Origin: DASWJZ01 sp963805325
GTDB taxonomy: Bacteria; Pseudomonadota; Alphaproteobacteria; Rhizobiales; Afifellaceae
Direction of reading: 5' to 3'
NCBI GenBank assembly: GCA_963805325.1
Contig: CAWDTS010000009.1
Coordinates: 186,001 to 250,000, forward strand
Length of the DNA stretch: 64,000 nucleotides
Position numbers and translations under genes: made by a program. Of this stretch, positions 18,806 through 27,742 are shown in pieces (position 1 is the first letter of the stretch; every line of letters starts with the position of its first letter). Below the pieces are notes generated by a model. The model worked only from the letters and a program-made list of their open reading frames with translations. It was not told where the DNA came from and searched no databases.

Positions 18806-20230
18806 TCAGGAGCCGCCGATCGAGACGACAGACAGGATGAGGAGGACAGGCCCAAGACACAGCAGCGCCCAGCCGAAATAGCCGAAAAAGCTCGGCATCT
18901 TCACGCCGCGCTCGACCGCTATGGCGTAGACCATCAGGTTCGGCGCGTTCCCTATATAGGTGAGCGCGCCCATAAAGACGGCGCCCATTGAGATCGCGGC
19001 GAGCGCAGCGGCCATCGGGCCCATGAGATCGGCCGCATTGCCGCCGGCGAGTTCGAAGAAGACTAGGTAGGTCGGGGCGTTATCCAGGAATGCGGACAGC
19101 AGCCCGGTCAGCCAGAAGAAGGCGAGCGGATGCGGCGCGCCGTCATGTGCCGTGACAGCGTCGAGCAGCGGTGCAAAAGCGCCGTCTTGCCCGGCGCGCA
19201 GCATCGTAAGCACCGGAATGATGGTGACGAAGATGGCGGCGAAAAGCTTCGCTACCTCCTTGATCGGCTCCCAGGTGAAACCGTTCGCGGCACGATGCTC
19301 GTCGCGCGTCCACCAGAGTGACAGCAGCGCGGCAATGGCCATCAGGGCGTCGCGCACGAGGTCTTGCAGAGCCACTTCCGTGCCGAACACGTCGAACGCG
19401 ATCCCCGGCTTCCAGGTCGCGGAGAGCATGATCGCGCCGATGATCCCGGCGATCAGCGCGAAATTCACGAGGCCGTGGACGCGGATCGGTGCGGGCGGCG
19501 TCGGATCGGCCTGTGGTCTGTAGGTCCCCTCGCGGCGCGCGATCCAACTGTCGAGCACGAAGAACACGGCGAGCAGCAGGCCGGCAGCAAGCCCCGTCTC
19601 CCAGGCGAGATGCCGCGTGGTCCAAAAGAAATCGACCCCGCGCAGGAACCCCATGAAAAGTGGCGGGTCGCCGAGCGGCGTCAGCGCGCCGCCGATATTC
19701 GCGACCAGAATGATAAAGAAGACGACGACGTGCACCTTGGTCGGGCGTTCGTCGTTGGCGCGCAGAAGCGGGCGGATCAGGATCATCGCGGCACCAGTCG
19801 TCCCGACCACGCTTGCCATCAGCGTGCCGAGCGCCAGCATCGCCGTGTTCAAAGCCGGCGTGCCATGCACGTTGCCGGTGACGAGTATGCCGCCGGCGAC
19901 GGTGTAGAGCGCGAAAAGGAGCACGATGAAGGAAAGGTATTCACCGACGATCGCATGCACGAAGGCGGCGAACGCGGCTTCCGCGCCAAATCCGATCGTC
20001 AGCGCAAGGAGCGCCGCCGCAGCGAAGCCCGCGCCGATCTTGCCGTAGTGGTCGTGCCAGACCTTGGGGAAGAGAAGCGGCCCGGTCGCGATCGTCAGAA
20101 GCACCGCAACGAAAGGCAGCCCCCAAACGATACCCATCGACGCGCCGTCGAGATCCGCGGCAAAAGCGCCGTGCGGGGCCAAAACGCACAAAAGGAGGGC
20201 TGTCGCGGCGACGCGGAGTCGTCTGAGCAT
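18806..20230 (-). CDS. Sodium:proton antiporter of the NhaD/citrate transporter type
   Basis: The gene encodes a membrane protein of about 474 residues with a cleavable-looking N-terminal segment (MLRRLRVAATALLLCVLAPHGAFAAD) followed by about eleven helices. Family loops include IILVANIGGALTPLGDPPLFMGF, FWLTGLLSAFLDNAPTYLVFF and GALTYIGNAPNLMVYAIA. These match NhaD-like Na+/H+ antiporters annotated as putative citrate transporters. The ATG at 20230 has a good AGGA site six bases upstream; the longer frame to 20287 is unlikely. It lies 144 bp upstream of another transporter of the same superfamily, so the pair may arise from an old duplication. Confidence 0.85.
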   Translation of the reverse strand: MLRRLRVAATALLLCVLAPHGAFAADLDGASMGIVWGLPFVAVLLTIATGPLLFPKVWHDHYGKIGAGFAAAALLALTIGFGAEAAFAAFVHAIVGEYLSFIVLLFALYTVAGGILVTGNVHGTPALNTAMLALGTLMASVVGTTGAAMILIRPLLRANDERPTKVHVVVFFIILVANIGGALTPLGDPPLFMGFLRGVDFFWTTRHLAWETGLAAGLLLAVFFVLDSWIARREGTYRPQADPTPPAPIRVHGLVNFALIAGIIGAIMLSATWKPGIAFDVFGTEVALQDLVRDALMAIAALLSLWWTRDEHRAANGFTWEPIKEVAKLFAAIFVTIIPVLTMLRAGQDGAFAPLLDAVTAHDGAPHPLAFFWLTGLLSAFLDNAPTYLVFFELAGGNAADLMGPMAAALAAISMGAVFMGALTYIGNAPNLMVYAIAVERGVKMPSFFGYFGWALLCLGPVLLILSVVSIGGS

Positions 20231-20348
20231 CGAGAATCCTGCGGAGGCGATTGCGCTCGGTAGGCCACGAGAGCGGCGTAAACACAACCCCTTGCCGGTG
20301 GCCTTCCGGGTTGCCTCGGCGGCCGTTCCCTCCTACCTCCCCTCCGCC

Positions 20349-22449
20349 ATGCAAAAGTCCCTCATCCCTCCCCGCGCCGACCGGCGGCCGGCCAAAGCCG
20401 TCCATCACGGTCACACCCGCAGCGACGACTATTCCTGGCTGCGCGCCGACAACTGGCAGGAGGTCATGCGCAATCCCGCTGCACTGGCTGAGGATATCCG
20501 CGCTTATCTCGATGCGGAAAACGCCTATTTCGCCGCCGCGATGGCGGACACGGGACCGCTGCAGGAGACGCTCTTCAAGGAGATGCGCGGGCGCATCAAG
20601 GAAGACGATTCCTCCGTCCCCTCGCCAGATGGGCCGTGGGCCTATGCCGTCCGCTTCGTCGAAGGCGGCCAGCATCCGCTTTATGTGCGCGAGAAGCGCG
20701 ACGGCGGCGGCGAAGAGGTCATGCTCGACGGCAATGCGCTGGCCGTGGGCCGCGCCTATTTCAGGATCGGCGGCGTCGCGCATTCGCCCGATCACCGGCT
20801 CCTCGCCTGGTCACATGACGACGCGGGTTCCGAATTCTTCCTGCTTTCGGTGCGCGACCTGGAGAACGGCGGCGACCTTGCCGACGTGATCCCGGATACG
20901 AGCGGCGGCGCGGTCTGGTCGGCCAACGGCCATCACCTGTTCTACGTCCGGCTCGACGCGAACCACCGCCCTTCGCGCGTCTTCCGTCACAGGCTCGGCA
21001 CGAGCCCGGAGACGGATGTCCTGGTCTACGAGGAGTCAGACCCAGGCTTCTTCGTCGGCCTCGACCAGACCAAGTCGCGGCGCTTCGTGCTTATCCAGTC
21101 GCACGATCACCAGACGTCGGAAGTGCGGACGATACCGGCCGACGCACCGGAGGATGCGCCGCGCCTGATCGCGCCGCGCGAGGTGGCGGTTGAATACAGC
21201 GTCGACGAGGCGAACGGCACGTTCTTCATCCTGACCAATGCCGGCAGCGGCAGCAAAGCGGCCAAGGATTTTCGAATCGTCACCGCGCCCGTCGAGGCGC
21301 CGGGGCGAGAGAATTGGACGGATCTCGTGCCGCATGAAGCCGGCCGGCTGGTCACGACGCACGACGTCACGGCGCGACACCTCGTCCGCCTCGAGCGGTT
21401 CGAGGGCCTGCCGCGGATCGTCGTGCGACGGCTGGCGGACGGCGCGGAGCACACGATCGCCTTCGAGGAGGAGGCCTATTCGCTCGGCCTGATGGGCGGC
21501 TACGAGTTCGACACCGACGCGCTCCGCTTCGCCTATTCGTCGATGGCGACACCGTCGCGCATCTACGACTACGACATGGAGAGCCGCCAGCGCGTGCTCC
21601 GCAAGGAGCAGGAGGTGCCGTCCGGTCACGATCCTTCGCTCTATGTGACGCGCCGCGTCATGGCACCGACACCGGACGGCGAGATGGTTCCCATCTCGCT
21701 CCTCTATCGCAAGGAAACGCCGCTCGACGGCTCCGCGCCCGCTTTGCTTTACGGCTACGGGGCCTATGGGATCGCCATGCCCGCCGGGTTCTCGATCACC
21801 CGGCTGTCGCTCGTCGACCGCGGCTTCGTCTACGCCATCGCCCATATCCGCGGCGGCAAGGACAAGGGCTATGCCTGGTACAAGTCCGGTCGGCGCGCGT
21901 CGAAGGCCAACACCTTCACCGATTTCATCGCGGCGGGCGAATTCCTTGCTGCGGAGCGCTTCACTTCGCGCGGCAGGATCGTCGCGCAGGGCGGATCGGC
22001 GGGCGGCATGCTGATCGGCGCCGTCGCCAATATGTCGACGGACCTCTTCGGCGGAATTCGTCGCCAACGTGCCCTTCGTCGACGTGTTGAACACGATGCT
22101 CGACGACACGCTGCCGCTCACGCCTCCCGAATGGCCGGAGTGGGGCAACCCGATCGCCGAGGCGGCGGATTATCAGACGATGCTTGCCTATTCGCCCTAC
22201 GAAAACGTCAGCGCGAAGCCCTATCCGCCGATGCTGGTTCTCGCCGGCCTGACCGATCCGCGCGTCACCTACTGGGAGCCGGCGAAATGGGTGGCGCGGC
22301 TGCGCGCACTCAAGACCGACGTCAATCTTCTTTTGTTGCGCACCAACATGGAGGCCGGACACGGTGGCGCCGCGGGCCGCTTCGACGCGCTGAAGGAGAC
22401 GGCGATCGAGATCGCCTTCGCGTTGAAGGTCATGGGCAAGGATGGATAA
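20349..22449 (+). CDS. ptrB: Prolyl oligopeptidase family serine peptidase, oligopeptidase B (frameshifted)
   Basis: After removing one base at 22057-22059 the protein has 699 residues, the normal length for oligopeptidase B (peptidase family S9A), a cytoplasmic enzyme cutting peptides after Arg or Lys. The beta-propeller half includes the start PPRADRRPAKAVHHGH and DDYSWLR. The catalytic half has LLYGYGAYG, IAHIRGGKDKGYAWY, nucleophile Ser in QGGSAGGMLIG, Asp in LAGLTDPRVTYWEP and His in MEAGHGGAAGR. The break sits between Ser and Asp: GGAATTCGTC should read GGAATCGTC (Gly-Ile-Val). Beyond the break the uncorrected frame makes unrelated protein, so the sequence as given has no complete active site. 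Confidence 0.85.
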
Positions 22450-22556
22450 CAGCCCACCCATGACGGTGTTTCCGCAACAAGATTCCCGGATTCCCGCGAA
22501 AATCGTGCTGTTCTCCGGTTGCCCCGGCGGGCAGGTCGGCTAGAAAGAGGCCGCGA

Positions 22557-22582
22557 GGAACAGCGGCCACCCCGCATTCGTT
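22557..22582 (+). promoter_or_regulatory. Putative EcfG (general stress sigma factor) promoter of sodB
   Basis: GGAAC at 22557-22561 is followed after exactly 17 bases by CGTT at 22579-22582. GGAAC-N16/17-CGTT is the consensus of the EcfG sigma factor that runs the PhyR-NepR-EcfG general stress response of alphaproteobacteria. The site ends 33 bp before the sodB start codon, a suitable distance for a promoter. Superoxide dismutase is a plausible member of such a regulon; actual use is inference. Confidence 0.55.
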
Positions 22583-22615
22583 CCTGAAGCGAATTCTCAA
22601 GACGAGGAGACGAAC

Positions 22616-23209
22616 ATGGCCTTCACGCTCCCACCGCTCCCTTACGCCTACGACGCGCTAGCGCCGCATATGTCGAAGGAGACGCTGGAGTTTCACCACG
22701 ACAAGCACCACAACGCCTACCTCACGGCGATGACGGGCATGATCAAGGACACGCCCTACGAGTCGATGTCGCTTGAGGACATCTGCACGAAGAGCTTCAA
22801 GGAGAACCCCAAGCTCTTCAACCAGGCCGGCCAGTTCTACAACCACGTCCATTTCTGGAAATGGATGAAGCCGAATGGTGGCGGAACGAAGCTGCCGGGC
22901 AAGCTTGAGGAGCAGATCAAGAAGGACCTCGGCTCGCTCGACGCCTTCCGCACCGCCTTCATCCAGGCCGGCACCACACAGTTCGGCTCCGGCTGGGCGT
23001 GGCTGGCGCTGAAGGACGGCAAACTAGAGGTGATGCAGACGCCGAACGGCGAGAACCCGCTCGTGCGCGGCGCGAAGCCGCTCCTCGGCGTCGATGTATG
23101 GGAGCATTCCTACTACATCGACTACCGCAACCTCCGGCCGAAGTACCTGGAGACTTGGTTCGATAACCTGATCAACTGGGACTACGTCGCCGAGCTCTAC
23201 GGCGCCTGA
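22616..23209 (+). CDS. sodB: Superoxide dismutase, Fe type
   Basis: The enzyme disproportionates superoxide. The 197-residue product carries all four metal ligands: His27 (LEFHHDKHH), His77 (FYNHVHFW), Asp160 and His164 (GVDVWEHSYYIDY). Gln73 in AGQFYNH and TTQFGSGW in the C-terminal domain are the pattern of iron enzymes rather than manganese ones, although cambialistic use is possible. There is no signal peptide, so it is cytoplasmic. It stands alone behind an EcfG-like promoter and ends at a strong hairpin terminator; the cytochrome genes that follow have their own unit. Confidence 0.95.
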   Translation: MAFTLPPLPYAYDALAPHMSKETLEFHHDKHHNAYLTAMTGMIKDTPYESMSLEDICTKSFKENPKLFNQAGQFYNHVHFWKWMKPNGGGTKLPGKLEEQIKKDLGSLDAFRTAFIQAGTTQFGSGWAWLALKDGKLEVMQTPNGENPLVRGAKPLLGVDVWEHSYYIDYRNLRPKYLETWFDNLINWDYVAELYGA

Positions 23210-23274
23210 GACTTTCTCTCGCGCGACGGAGATACGAGCCCGCTTTTCTCGCGCGATTGTGTTCGTACGTGTCC

Positions 23275-23319
23275 AACGCGCGGCGACATGTGTCATGCCG
23301 CCGCGCGTTTCCCTTTGGT
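23275..23319 (+). terminator. Hairpin terminator downstream of sodB
   Basis: An 11-bp perfect stem, AACGCGCGGCG (23275-23285) with CGCCGCGCGTT (23299-23309), is extended inward by a CATG/CATG pairing after one A-C mismatch, leaving a TGT loop. It is followed by TCCCTTTGG, a moderately T-rich tail. Position 66 bp after the sodB stop and 75 bp before the next start fits a transcription terminator. Confidence 0.6.
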
Positions 23320-23386
23320 ATTTCGGTGTGCCGAGGCTCCTTGGGGTTCTCGTGGCTCCGGTCGGGATGAGTGGAAAGGGAGAATG

Positions 23387-23827
23387 ATGCGTCGTTTGCT
23401 AGTCGGTATCGCAGCTCTTGGAGTCATAGTCGCAGCCGCCGGTGCTAATGCCGCGGAAGATCCTATCGCTCAGCGGAAGACGCTCATGGACGCCAACGGC
23501 GCGGCCGCAGGCGCCGGTGTTGCCATGCTGAAGGAACAGGTTCCCTTCAATCCGGGCATCGCAAAGTCGGTCTTCGCGACCATGCGCGCCGTCGCCGCCA
23601 CCTACGGCGATTACTTCCCCGCCGGCTCCGACACGGGCGATACCAAGGCGAGCCCAAAGATTTGGGAAGATGCCGCGGGCTTCGCCGCCGCATTGCAGAA
23701 GTTCCAGAAGGATACGGACGCGGCGCTGGCCGCCAAAGTTCAGGATCTCAACTCGTTCAAGACCGCTTTCGGCCAGGCGGCAGGCAACTGTCAGGATTGC
23801 CACGACGCGTTCAAGCTCTCGAACTAG
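23387..23827 (+). CDS. Cytochrome c' (c-prime), monoheme
   Basis: The product is a periplasmic cytochrome of the c-prime type, about 146 residues with a signal peptide ending near GANAAED. The mature part is a four-helix bundle (QRKTLMDANGAAAGAGVAML, IAKSVFATMRAVAATYGDYFP) with the single haem site CQDCHDAFK close to the C terminus, the hallmark of this family. Such proteins bind NO and may protect against it or accept electrons. Of two adjacent ATG codons I chose 23387, four bases after GGGAG. The diheme cytochrome gene starts 3 bp after the stop, so the two are surely co-transcribed. Confidence 0.88.
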   Translation: MRRLLVGIAALGVIVAAAGANAAEDPIAQRKTLMDANGAAAGAGVAMLKEQVPFNPGIAKSVFATMRAVAATYGDYFPAGSDTGDTKASPKIWEDAAGFAAALQKFQKDTDAALAAKVQDLNSFKTAFGQAAGNCQDCHDAFKLSN

Positions 23828-23830
23828 CCA

Positions 23831-24766
23831 ATGTTGCGCCGGGCGGCGCTCGCAGTTGCGGTCCTTGTCGTCGCCGGTGCAGGCCTCGCCTGGTTCCTGA
23901 CGGCGCCTGAGCCGCTGAGCGCCGCCCAGCTTCCCGCCCATGCCGCGGACGCGGCGAATGGCGAGCGTATCTTCTATGCCGGCGGGTGCACGTCGTGCCA
24001 CGCCGCGCCGGGAGCGAAGGGCGATGAAAAGCTGAAGCTAGCCGGCGGGCTTGAGCTTAAGACCGACTTCGGCACTTTCCGGGTTCCGAACATCTCGCCC
24101 GACCCGCAGACCGGAATCGGCGGCTGGTCCACGCTCGATTTCGTCAATGCTGTCACCCGCGGCGTCTCGCCCGACGGCAGAAACTACTATCCGGCCTTCC
24201 CTTACACGTCCTACACGCGGATGCGGCTGGAGGACGTGATCGACCTGAAGGCCTTCATGGACACGCTGCCGCCGGTCTCGAACGCGGTCCCCGGTCACTC
24301 GCTGGGCTTCCCCTACAACATCCGGCGCGGCGTCGGCCTTTGGAAGCGGCTCTATCTGTCGTCCGCCCCTGTGCTTGACCTCGCGGGCGCCGACGACAGC
24401 GTACGGCGCGGCCAATACCTGGTCGAAGGTCCGGGCCATTGCGGGGAGTGCCACACGGCTCGCGACTGGATCGGCGGGCTCAAGAAGGCGCTCTGGCTCG
24501 CCGGCGCGCGCAATCCCGAGGGCCCCGGCAGAATTCCCAACATCACGCCGGGACCGGGCGGACTGACGTGGTCAGAGAGTGAGATCGTCAACTCGTTCAA
24601 GACGGGCTTCAAGCCGAGCTTCGATACGCTCGGGGGAAGCATGGGCGCCGTGCAGCAGAACCTGGCGCACCTTTCCGATGACGACCTCCACACCATCGCC
24701 GCCTATCTGAAAGCCGTGCCGCCGCTCCCGGACGCCGTCCCCAAGAGCGATAGCGCCGCTCAGTAG
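23831..24766 (+). CDS. Diheme cytochrome c
   Basis: The 311-residue protein has an N-terminal hydrophobic segment (AALAVAVLVVAGAGLAWFL) that anchors or exports it, and two class I cytochrome domains with haem sites CTSCH (near residue 57) and CGECH (near residue 204). Segments such as FRVPNISPDPQTGIGGWS and IPNITPGPGGLTWSE resemble the cytochrome subunits of alcohol or aldehyde dehydrogenases and related diheme electron carriers. It follows the cytochrome c' gene by 3 bp and probably shuttles electrons with it in the periplasm. No dehydrogenase gene is nearby, so the electron donor is unknown. Confidence 0.85.
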   Translation: MLRRAALAVAVLVVAGAGLAWFLTAPEPLSAAQLPAHAADAANGERIFYAGGCTSCHAAPGAKGDEKLKLAGGLELKTDFGTFRVPNISPDPQTGIGGWSTLDFVNAVTRGVSPDGRNYYPAFPYTSYTRMRLEDVIDLKAFMDTLPPVSNAVPGHSLGFPYNIRRGVGLWKRLYLSSAPVLDLAGADDSVRRGQYLVEGPGHCGECHTARDWIGGLKKALWLAGARNPEGPGRIPNITPGPGGLTWSESEIVNSFKTGFKPSFDTLGGSMGAVQQNLAHLSDDDLHTIAAYLKAVPPLPDAVPKSDSAAQ

Positions 24767-25101
24767 GAAGAAGGCGCGCCGCGCGTGCAGCGCGTGTAGA
24801 GAACCGGCCCGCCCCGCAGGTAGTTGATCGCGACGTTCTGCCAGACCCGGCAGTCGTACTCGTTCGCAAAGCAGCCGCGCGCGGCGAAGCCATGGGTCTT
24901 GTAATTGAACCGGTCGATGCGGTTGCCGGAAAGCTCGCCGTACCAGGTCGCCGAAGGGCCTATCTTCGCGGCGATCGCTGCGCAGTCCCCGCCCGTCGGA
25001 TATTCGGGCGCCTGATAGTAGAAGAGCCCGTAGAACGGATCGGCGACGCCGACGCCCGTCAAGGCGAGAAGCGCCAAAGCGGAAACGAGTGACCTAAGCA
25101 T
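24760..25101 (-). CDS. Small secreted cysteine-containing protein, unknown function
   Basis: I do not recognise a named family. The 113-residue precursor has a signal peptide (MLRSLVSALALLALTGVGVAD) and a mature part rich in Tyr and Gly with four Cys (GGDCAAI, RGCFANEYDCRVW, LYTRCTRG), which suggests two disulfides in the periplasm. The ATG at 25101 has GGAGC six bases upstream; the frame continues to 25146 but without support. The 3' end overlaps the convergent diheme cytochrome gene by 7 bp. Confidence 0.65.
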   Translation of the reverse strand: MLRSLVSALALLALTGVGVADPFYGLFYYQAPEYPTGGDCAAIAAKIGPSATWYGELSGNRIDRFNYKTHGFAARGCFANEYDCRVWQNVAINYLRGGPVLYTRCTRGAPSSY

Positions 25102-25130
25102 CGTGAAGCTCCGTCCGGGCCATCCAGAAA

Positions 25131-25985
25131 TCACTGGTGCGCCCAATCCCAGTAAAGCTGCCGTGCTTTCGCATGCAAGGGGCCGGGCTGCAGCTCCCGA
25201 TCCTGGATGCGCGTGATCGGAACAACCTTCGAGTAGTTGCCGCTGGAGAAAATCTCGTCGGCGTCGAGGAAATCCGCCAACGTCAGCATCGTCTCCTGCA
25301 CCTCCACGCCCGCCTCCTTGAGCAGGCGGACGACGCGCTGCCGGGTGATCCCGTTCAGGAACGAGCGGTTCGGCGCGGGCGTCTTCACGACACCGTCCTT
25401 CACCATGAAGATGTTCGACGTGCCGGTCTCCGCCACATTGCCGAGCATATCGAGGACGAGCGCGTTATCGAATCCGCGCGAGCGCGCCTCCATGATGGCG
25501 CGGCCGTTGTTCGGGTAAAGGCAGCCGGCCTTGGCGTCGGTCGGCATGGTCTCGACCGTCGGGCGCCGGAAGGGCGAGAGGCCGACCGAGAACCCGGTCG
25601 GCGGCGGCATCGGCGTCTCGTAGATGGTCAGCAGGAAGCGGGTCGATTCAGGATCGGCCGGCACGGAAAGGTAACCGCCCTGCTCTGCCCAATACATCGG
25701 CCGGATGTAAAGCGCGGCATCGGACGGGAACTTCTTCACACCGTCGCGCACGAGCCCGAGCATCGTGTCGACCTCAACCGTCGGCTTCAGCCCGAGTGCC
25801 TTCGCCGAGGCGTTGACGCGCGTGCAGTGCCGGTCGAGGTCCGGCGTGACCCCTTCGAATGCCCGGGCGCCGTCGAACACGCTCGAACCGAGCCACGCCG
25901 CGTGCGTCCGCGGCCCCATGATCGGGATATTCCCCTCGTGCCAGTCGCTGTCGAGATAGGTCCAGGTGCGGGACCATTCGGCCAT
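25131..25985 (-). CDS. Branched-chain amino acid aminotransferase family (PLP class IV)
   Basis: The 284-residue product belongs to the fold-type IV aminotransferases with IlvE and D-amino acid transaminase. PLP Lys152 is in the motif KAGCLYPNNGRAIMEA, and the conserved GNVAETGTSNIFMVKDG and FLNGITRQRVVRLL segments bind the cofactor phosphate. Arg in ALYIRPMYWAE fits a branched-chain or related substrate. Many rhizobia have a second IlvE-like enzyme of this length, so true ilvE function is likely but not certain. It is a single gene. Confidence 0.85.
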   Translation of the reverse strand: MAEWSRTWTYLDSDWHEGNIPIMGPRTHAAWLGSSVFDGARAFEGVTPDLDRHCTRVNASAKALGLKPTVEVDTMLGLVRDGVKKFPSDAALYIRPMYWAEQGGYLSVPADPESTRFLLTIYETPMPPPTGFSVGLSPFRRPTVETMPTDAKAGCLYPNNGRAIMEARSRGFDNALVLDMLGNVAETGTSNIFMVKDGVVKTPAPNRSFLNGITRQRVVRLLKEAGVEVQETMLTLADFLDADEIFSSGNYSKVVPITRIQDRELQPGPLHAKARQLYWDWAHQ

Positions 25986-26057
25986 TGTCTTGTCTCCTCA
26001 AACCCGGCGCTTCTGATAGGATTTCGCCGCGAAGGAGTCTACGCGGGGGGGCGACGC

Positions 26058-26435
26058 ATGAACGACAGCCAGGGAACCAGTTCCGACGCCGTAGCGCGCT
26101 ATCTCGCGCCAGGCGGCGACAATGTGAAGCTCGTCTATATCCTCTATCTGGCGAGCTTCGTGGTCGGGGTGACCATCCTGGTCGGGGTGGTGGTCGCCTA
26201 CATCAACCGCGGCCAGGCCGCCGGAACCTGGGTGGAGAGCCACTACACCTACCAGATCCGGACGTTCTGGATCGGCATCCTCTACTCGTGCATTTCGTTC
26301 ATCCTGATGATCGTCGGCATCGGATTCCTGCTGATTATCGTGGTCGCGATCTGGACTATCGTTCGCTGCGTCAGGGGGCTGCAGTGGAGCGCGGCGATGA
26401 AGCCCGTCCCCAACCCGCAGACCTGGATGGTTTGA
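26058..26435 (+). CDS. DUF4870 family membrane protein
   Basis: The 125-residue protein has three hydrophobic segments: LVYILYLASFVVGVTILVGVVVAYI, FWIGILYSCISFILMIVGIGFLL and an adjoining IIVVAIWTIV, separated by a short charged loop, and ends with VRCVRGLQWSAAMKPVPNPQTW. This C-terminal motif and length are typical of DUF4870 proteins in rhizobia. The ATG follows a G-rich ribosome site. Function unknown. Confidence 0.78.
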   Translation: MNDSQGTSSDAVARYLAPGGDNVKLVYILYLASFVVGVTILVGVVVAYINRGQAAGTWVESHYTYQIRTFWIGILYSCISFILMIVGIGFLLIIVVAIWTIVRCVRGLQWSAAMKPVPNPQTWMV

Positions 26436-26489
26436 CGGACCGCCCAGCCGCGCTAAACCGCAGACCTACGAGCCCGGAGCCTTCGAACC

Positions 26490-27152
26490 TTGAGCCACTC
26501 GGTCTACGCCTTCGACGCCTACGGCACGCTCTTCGATGTGCACGCCGCCGTCAGGCGCCACGCAGCGGCGCTTGGACCCGATGCGGCGCGCTTCTCCGAG
26601 ACCTGGAGAGCGAAGCAGCTCGAATACAGCTGGGTGCGGTCGCTCGCCGGACGCTACCGAGACTTCTGGCGGCTGACGGAAGACGCGCTCGATTTCTGCT
26701 TCGCCGCGTTCCCGTCCGCGGACAAGGCGCTCAGGCCCAACCTGCTCGACGCCTACCACAAGCTCGACTGCTACCCGGAAGTGCCGGAGCTGATACGGAC
26801 GCTGCGGCGCGAAGGGCGGCAGATCGCGATCCTGTCGAACGGCACCCCGGAGATGCTCGACGCCGCCGTTGAGGCGGCCGGTCTCAAGGGCTCGTTTGAT
26901 GCGATCCTCTCGGTGGACCCGCTCCGCCTCTACAAGACCGACTTCCGCGTCTATGATCTGGTGACCACGCATTTCCGCGTCTATCCGGATGCCGTGTCGT
27001 TCCAGTCGTCGAACCGCTGGGACATCGCGGGAGCAACCGGCTACGGCTTCCGCACCGTCTGGATCAACCGCGCGGGTGTTCCCGACGAATACCCAGATCT
27101 CACGCCGGCGGCGGTGCTTCCCTCGCTCGAGGGCCTGCTCAGGCTCGGCTGA
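26490..27152 (+). CDS. Haloacid dehalogenase type II (HAD superfamily)
   Basis: The product (220 residues) is an L-2-haloacid dehalogenase type HAD hydrolase. Nucleophile Asp9 is in FDAYGTLFD, motif II is ILSNGTPEML, motif III Lys is in LYKTD and motif IV Asp in SSNRWDIAGATGYG. The SSNxWD sequence is the typical signature of true haloalkanoate dehalogenases, but many relatives act on other substrates. The frame begins with a TTG codon; no ATG is available before the first motif. It follows the DUF4870 gene by 54 bp. Confidence 0.87.
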   Translation: MSHSVYAFDAYGTLFDVHAAVRRHAAALGPDAARFSETWRAKQLEYSWVRSLAGRYRDFWRLTEDALDFCFAAFPSADKALRPNLLDAYHKLDCYPEVPELIRTLRREGRQIAILSNGTPEMLDAAVEAAGLKGSFDAILSVDPLRLYKTDFRVYDLVTTHFRVYPDAVSFQSSNRWDIAGATGYGFRTVWINRAGVPDEYPDLTPAAVLPSLEGLLRLG

Positions 27153-27153
27153 G

Positions 27154-27735
27154 CTACCGCTCCCCGGCGCCGATCCATTTCACCACGACGGGCGGTTCGT
27201 AGTTTTCGAAGCGGTCGAGCATCCGCGCGGCGTCGCCTTCGACGATCAGCATGTCGCGATGTTCGGCGCGCACGAACTTTTCCCGGCGCTGGTGGTCGAG
27301 GAAAGCGATCAGGAGATCGAAGTAGCCGGCGGCATTCAGGAGCCCGACGGGCTTGCGGTGATGGCCGAGTTGCGCCCACGTCCACACCTCAAAGACTTCC
27401 TCCAGCGTGCCCGCGCCGCCCGGGAGCGCGAGGAACGCGTCGGAGAGGTCGGACATCAGCGCCTTGCGCTCATGCATCGAGGCGACCTCATGGAGCTTCG
27501 TGAGCCCCTTGTGCTCGATCTCGCGCTCGATCAGGGCGCGCGGCATCACGCCGATGACCTCGCCGCCGGCTGCAAGCGCCGCGTCGGCGACGGCGCCCAT
27601 CAGCCCGACCGAGGCGCCGCCGTAGACGAGCCGCATGCCGCGCGCCGCGACTTCGCGGCCGACCTCGCGCGCTGCGTCGGTATAGGCGTCGCGCGCGCCG
27701 GCGTTCGAGCCGCAGAAGACGCAGACAGAGCGCAT
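27154..27735 (-). CDS. LOG family protein (TIGR00730, nucleotide 5'-monophosphate phosphoribohydrolase)
   Basis: The 193-residue product has the LOG signature LPGGAGTLEEVFEVWTW and the N-terminal VCVFCGSNAGARDAY with LVYGGASVGLMG. LOG proteins release the base from nucleoside 5'-monophosphates, in plants and some bacteria activating cytokinins. The frame is open for 90 codons upstream, but that part overlaps the DUF3291 gene; the ATG at 27735 is the family start. It is the last gene of a four-gene minus-strand cluster and abuts the dehalogenase gene end to end. Confidence 0.88.
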   Translation of the reverse strand: MRSVCVFCGSNAGARDAYTDAAREVGREVAARGMRLVYGGASVGLMGAVADAALAAGGEVIGVMPRALIEREIEHKGLTKLHEVASMHERKALMSDLSDAFLALPGGAGTLEEVFEVWTWAQLGHHRKPVGLLNAAGYFDLLIAFLDHQRREKFVRAEHRDMLIVEGDAARMLDRFENYEPPVVVKWIGAGER

Positions 27736-27742
27736 GCGGCCG

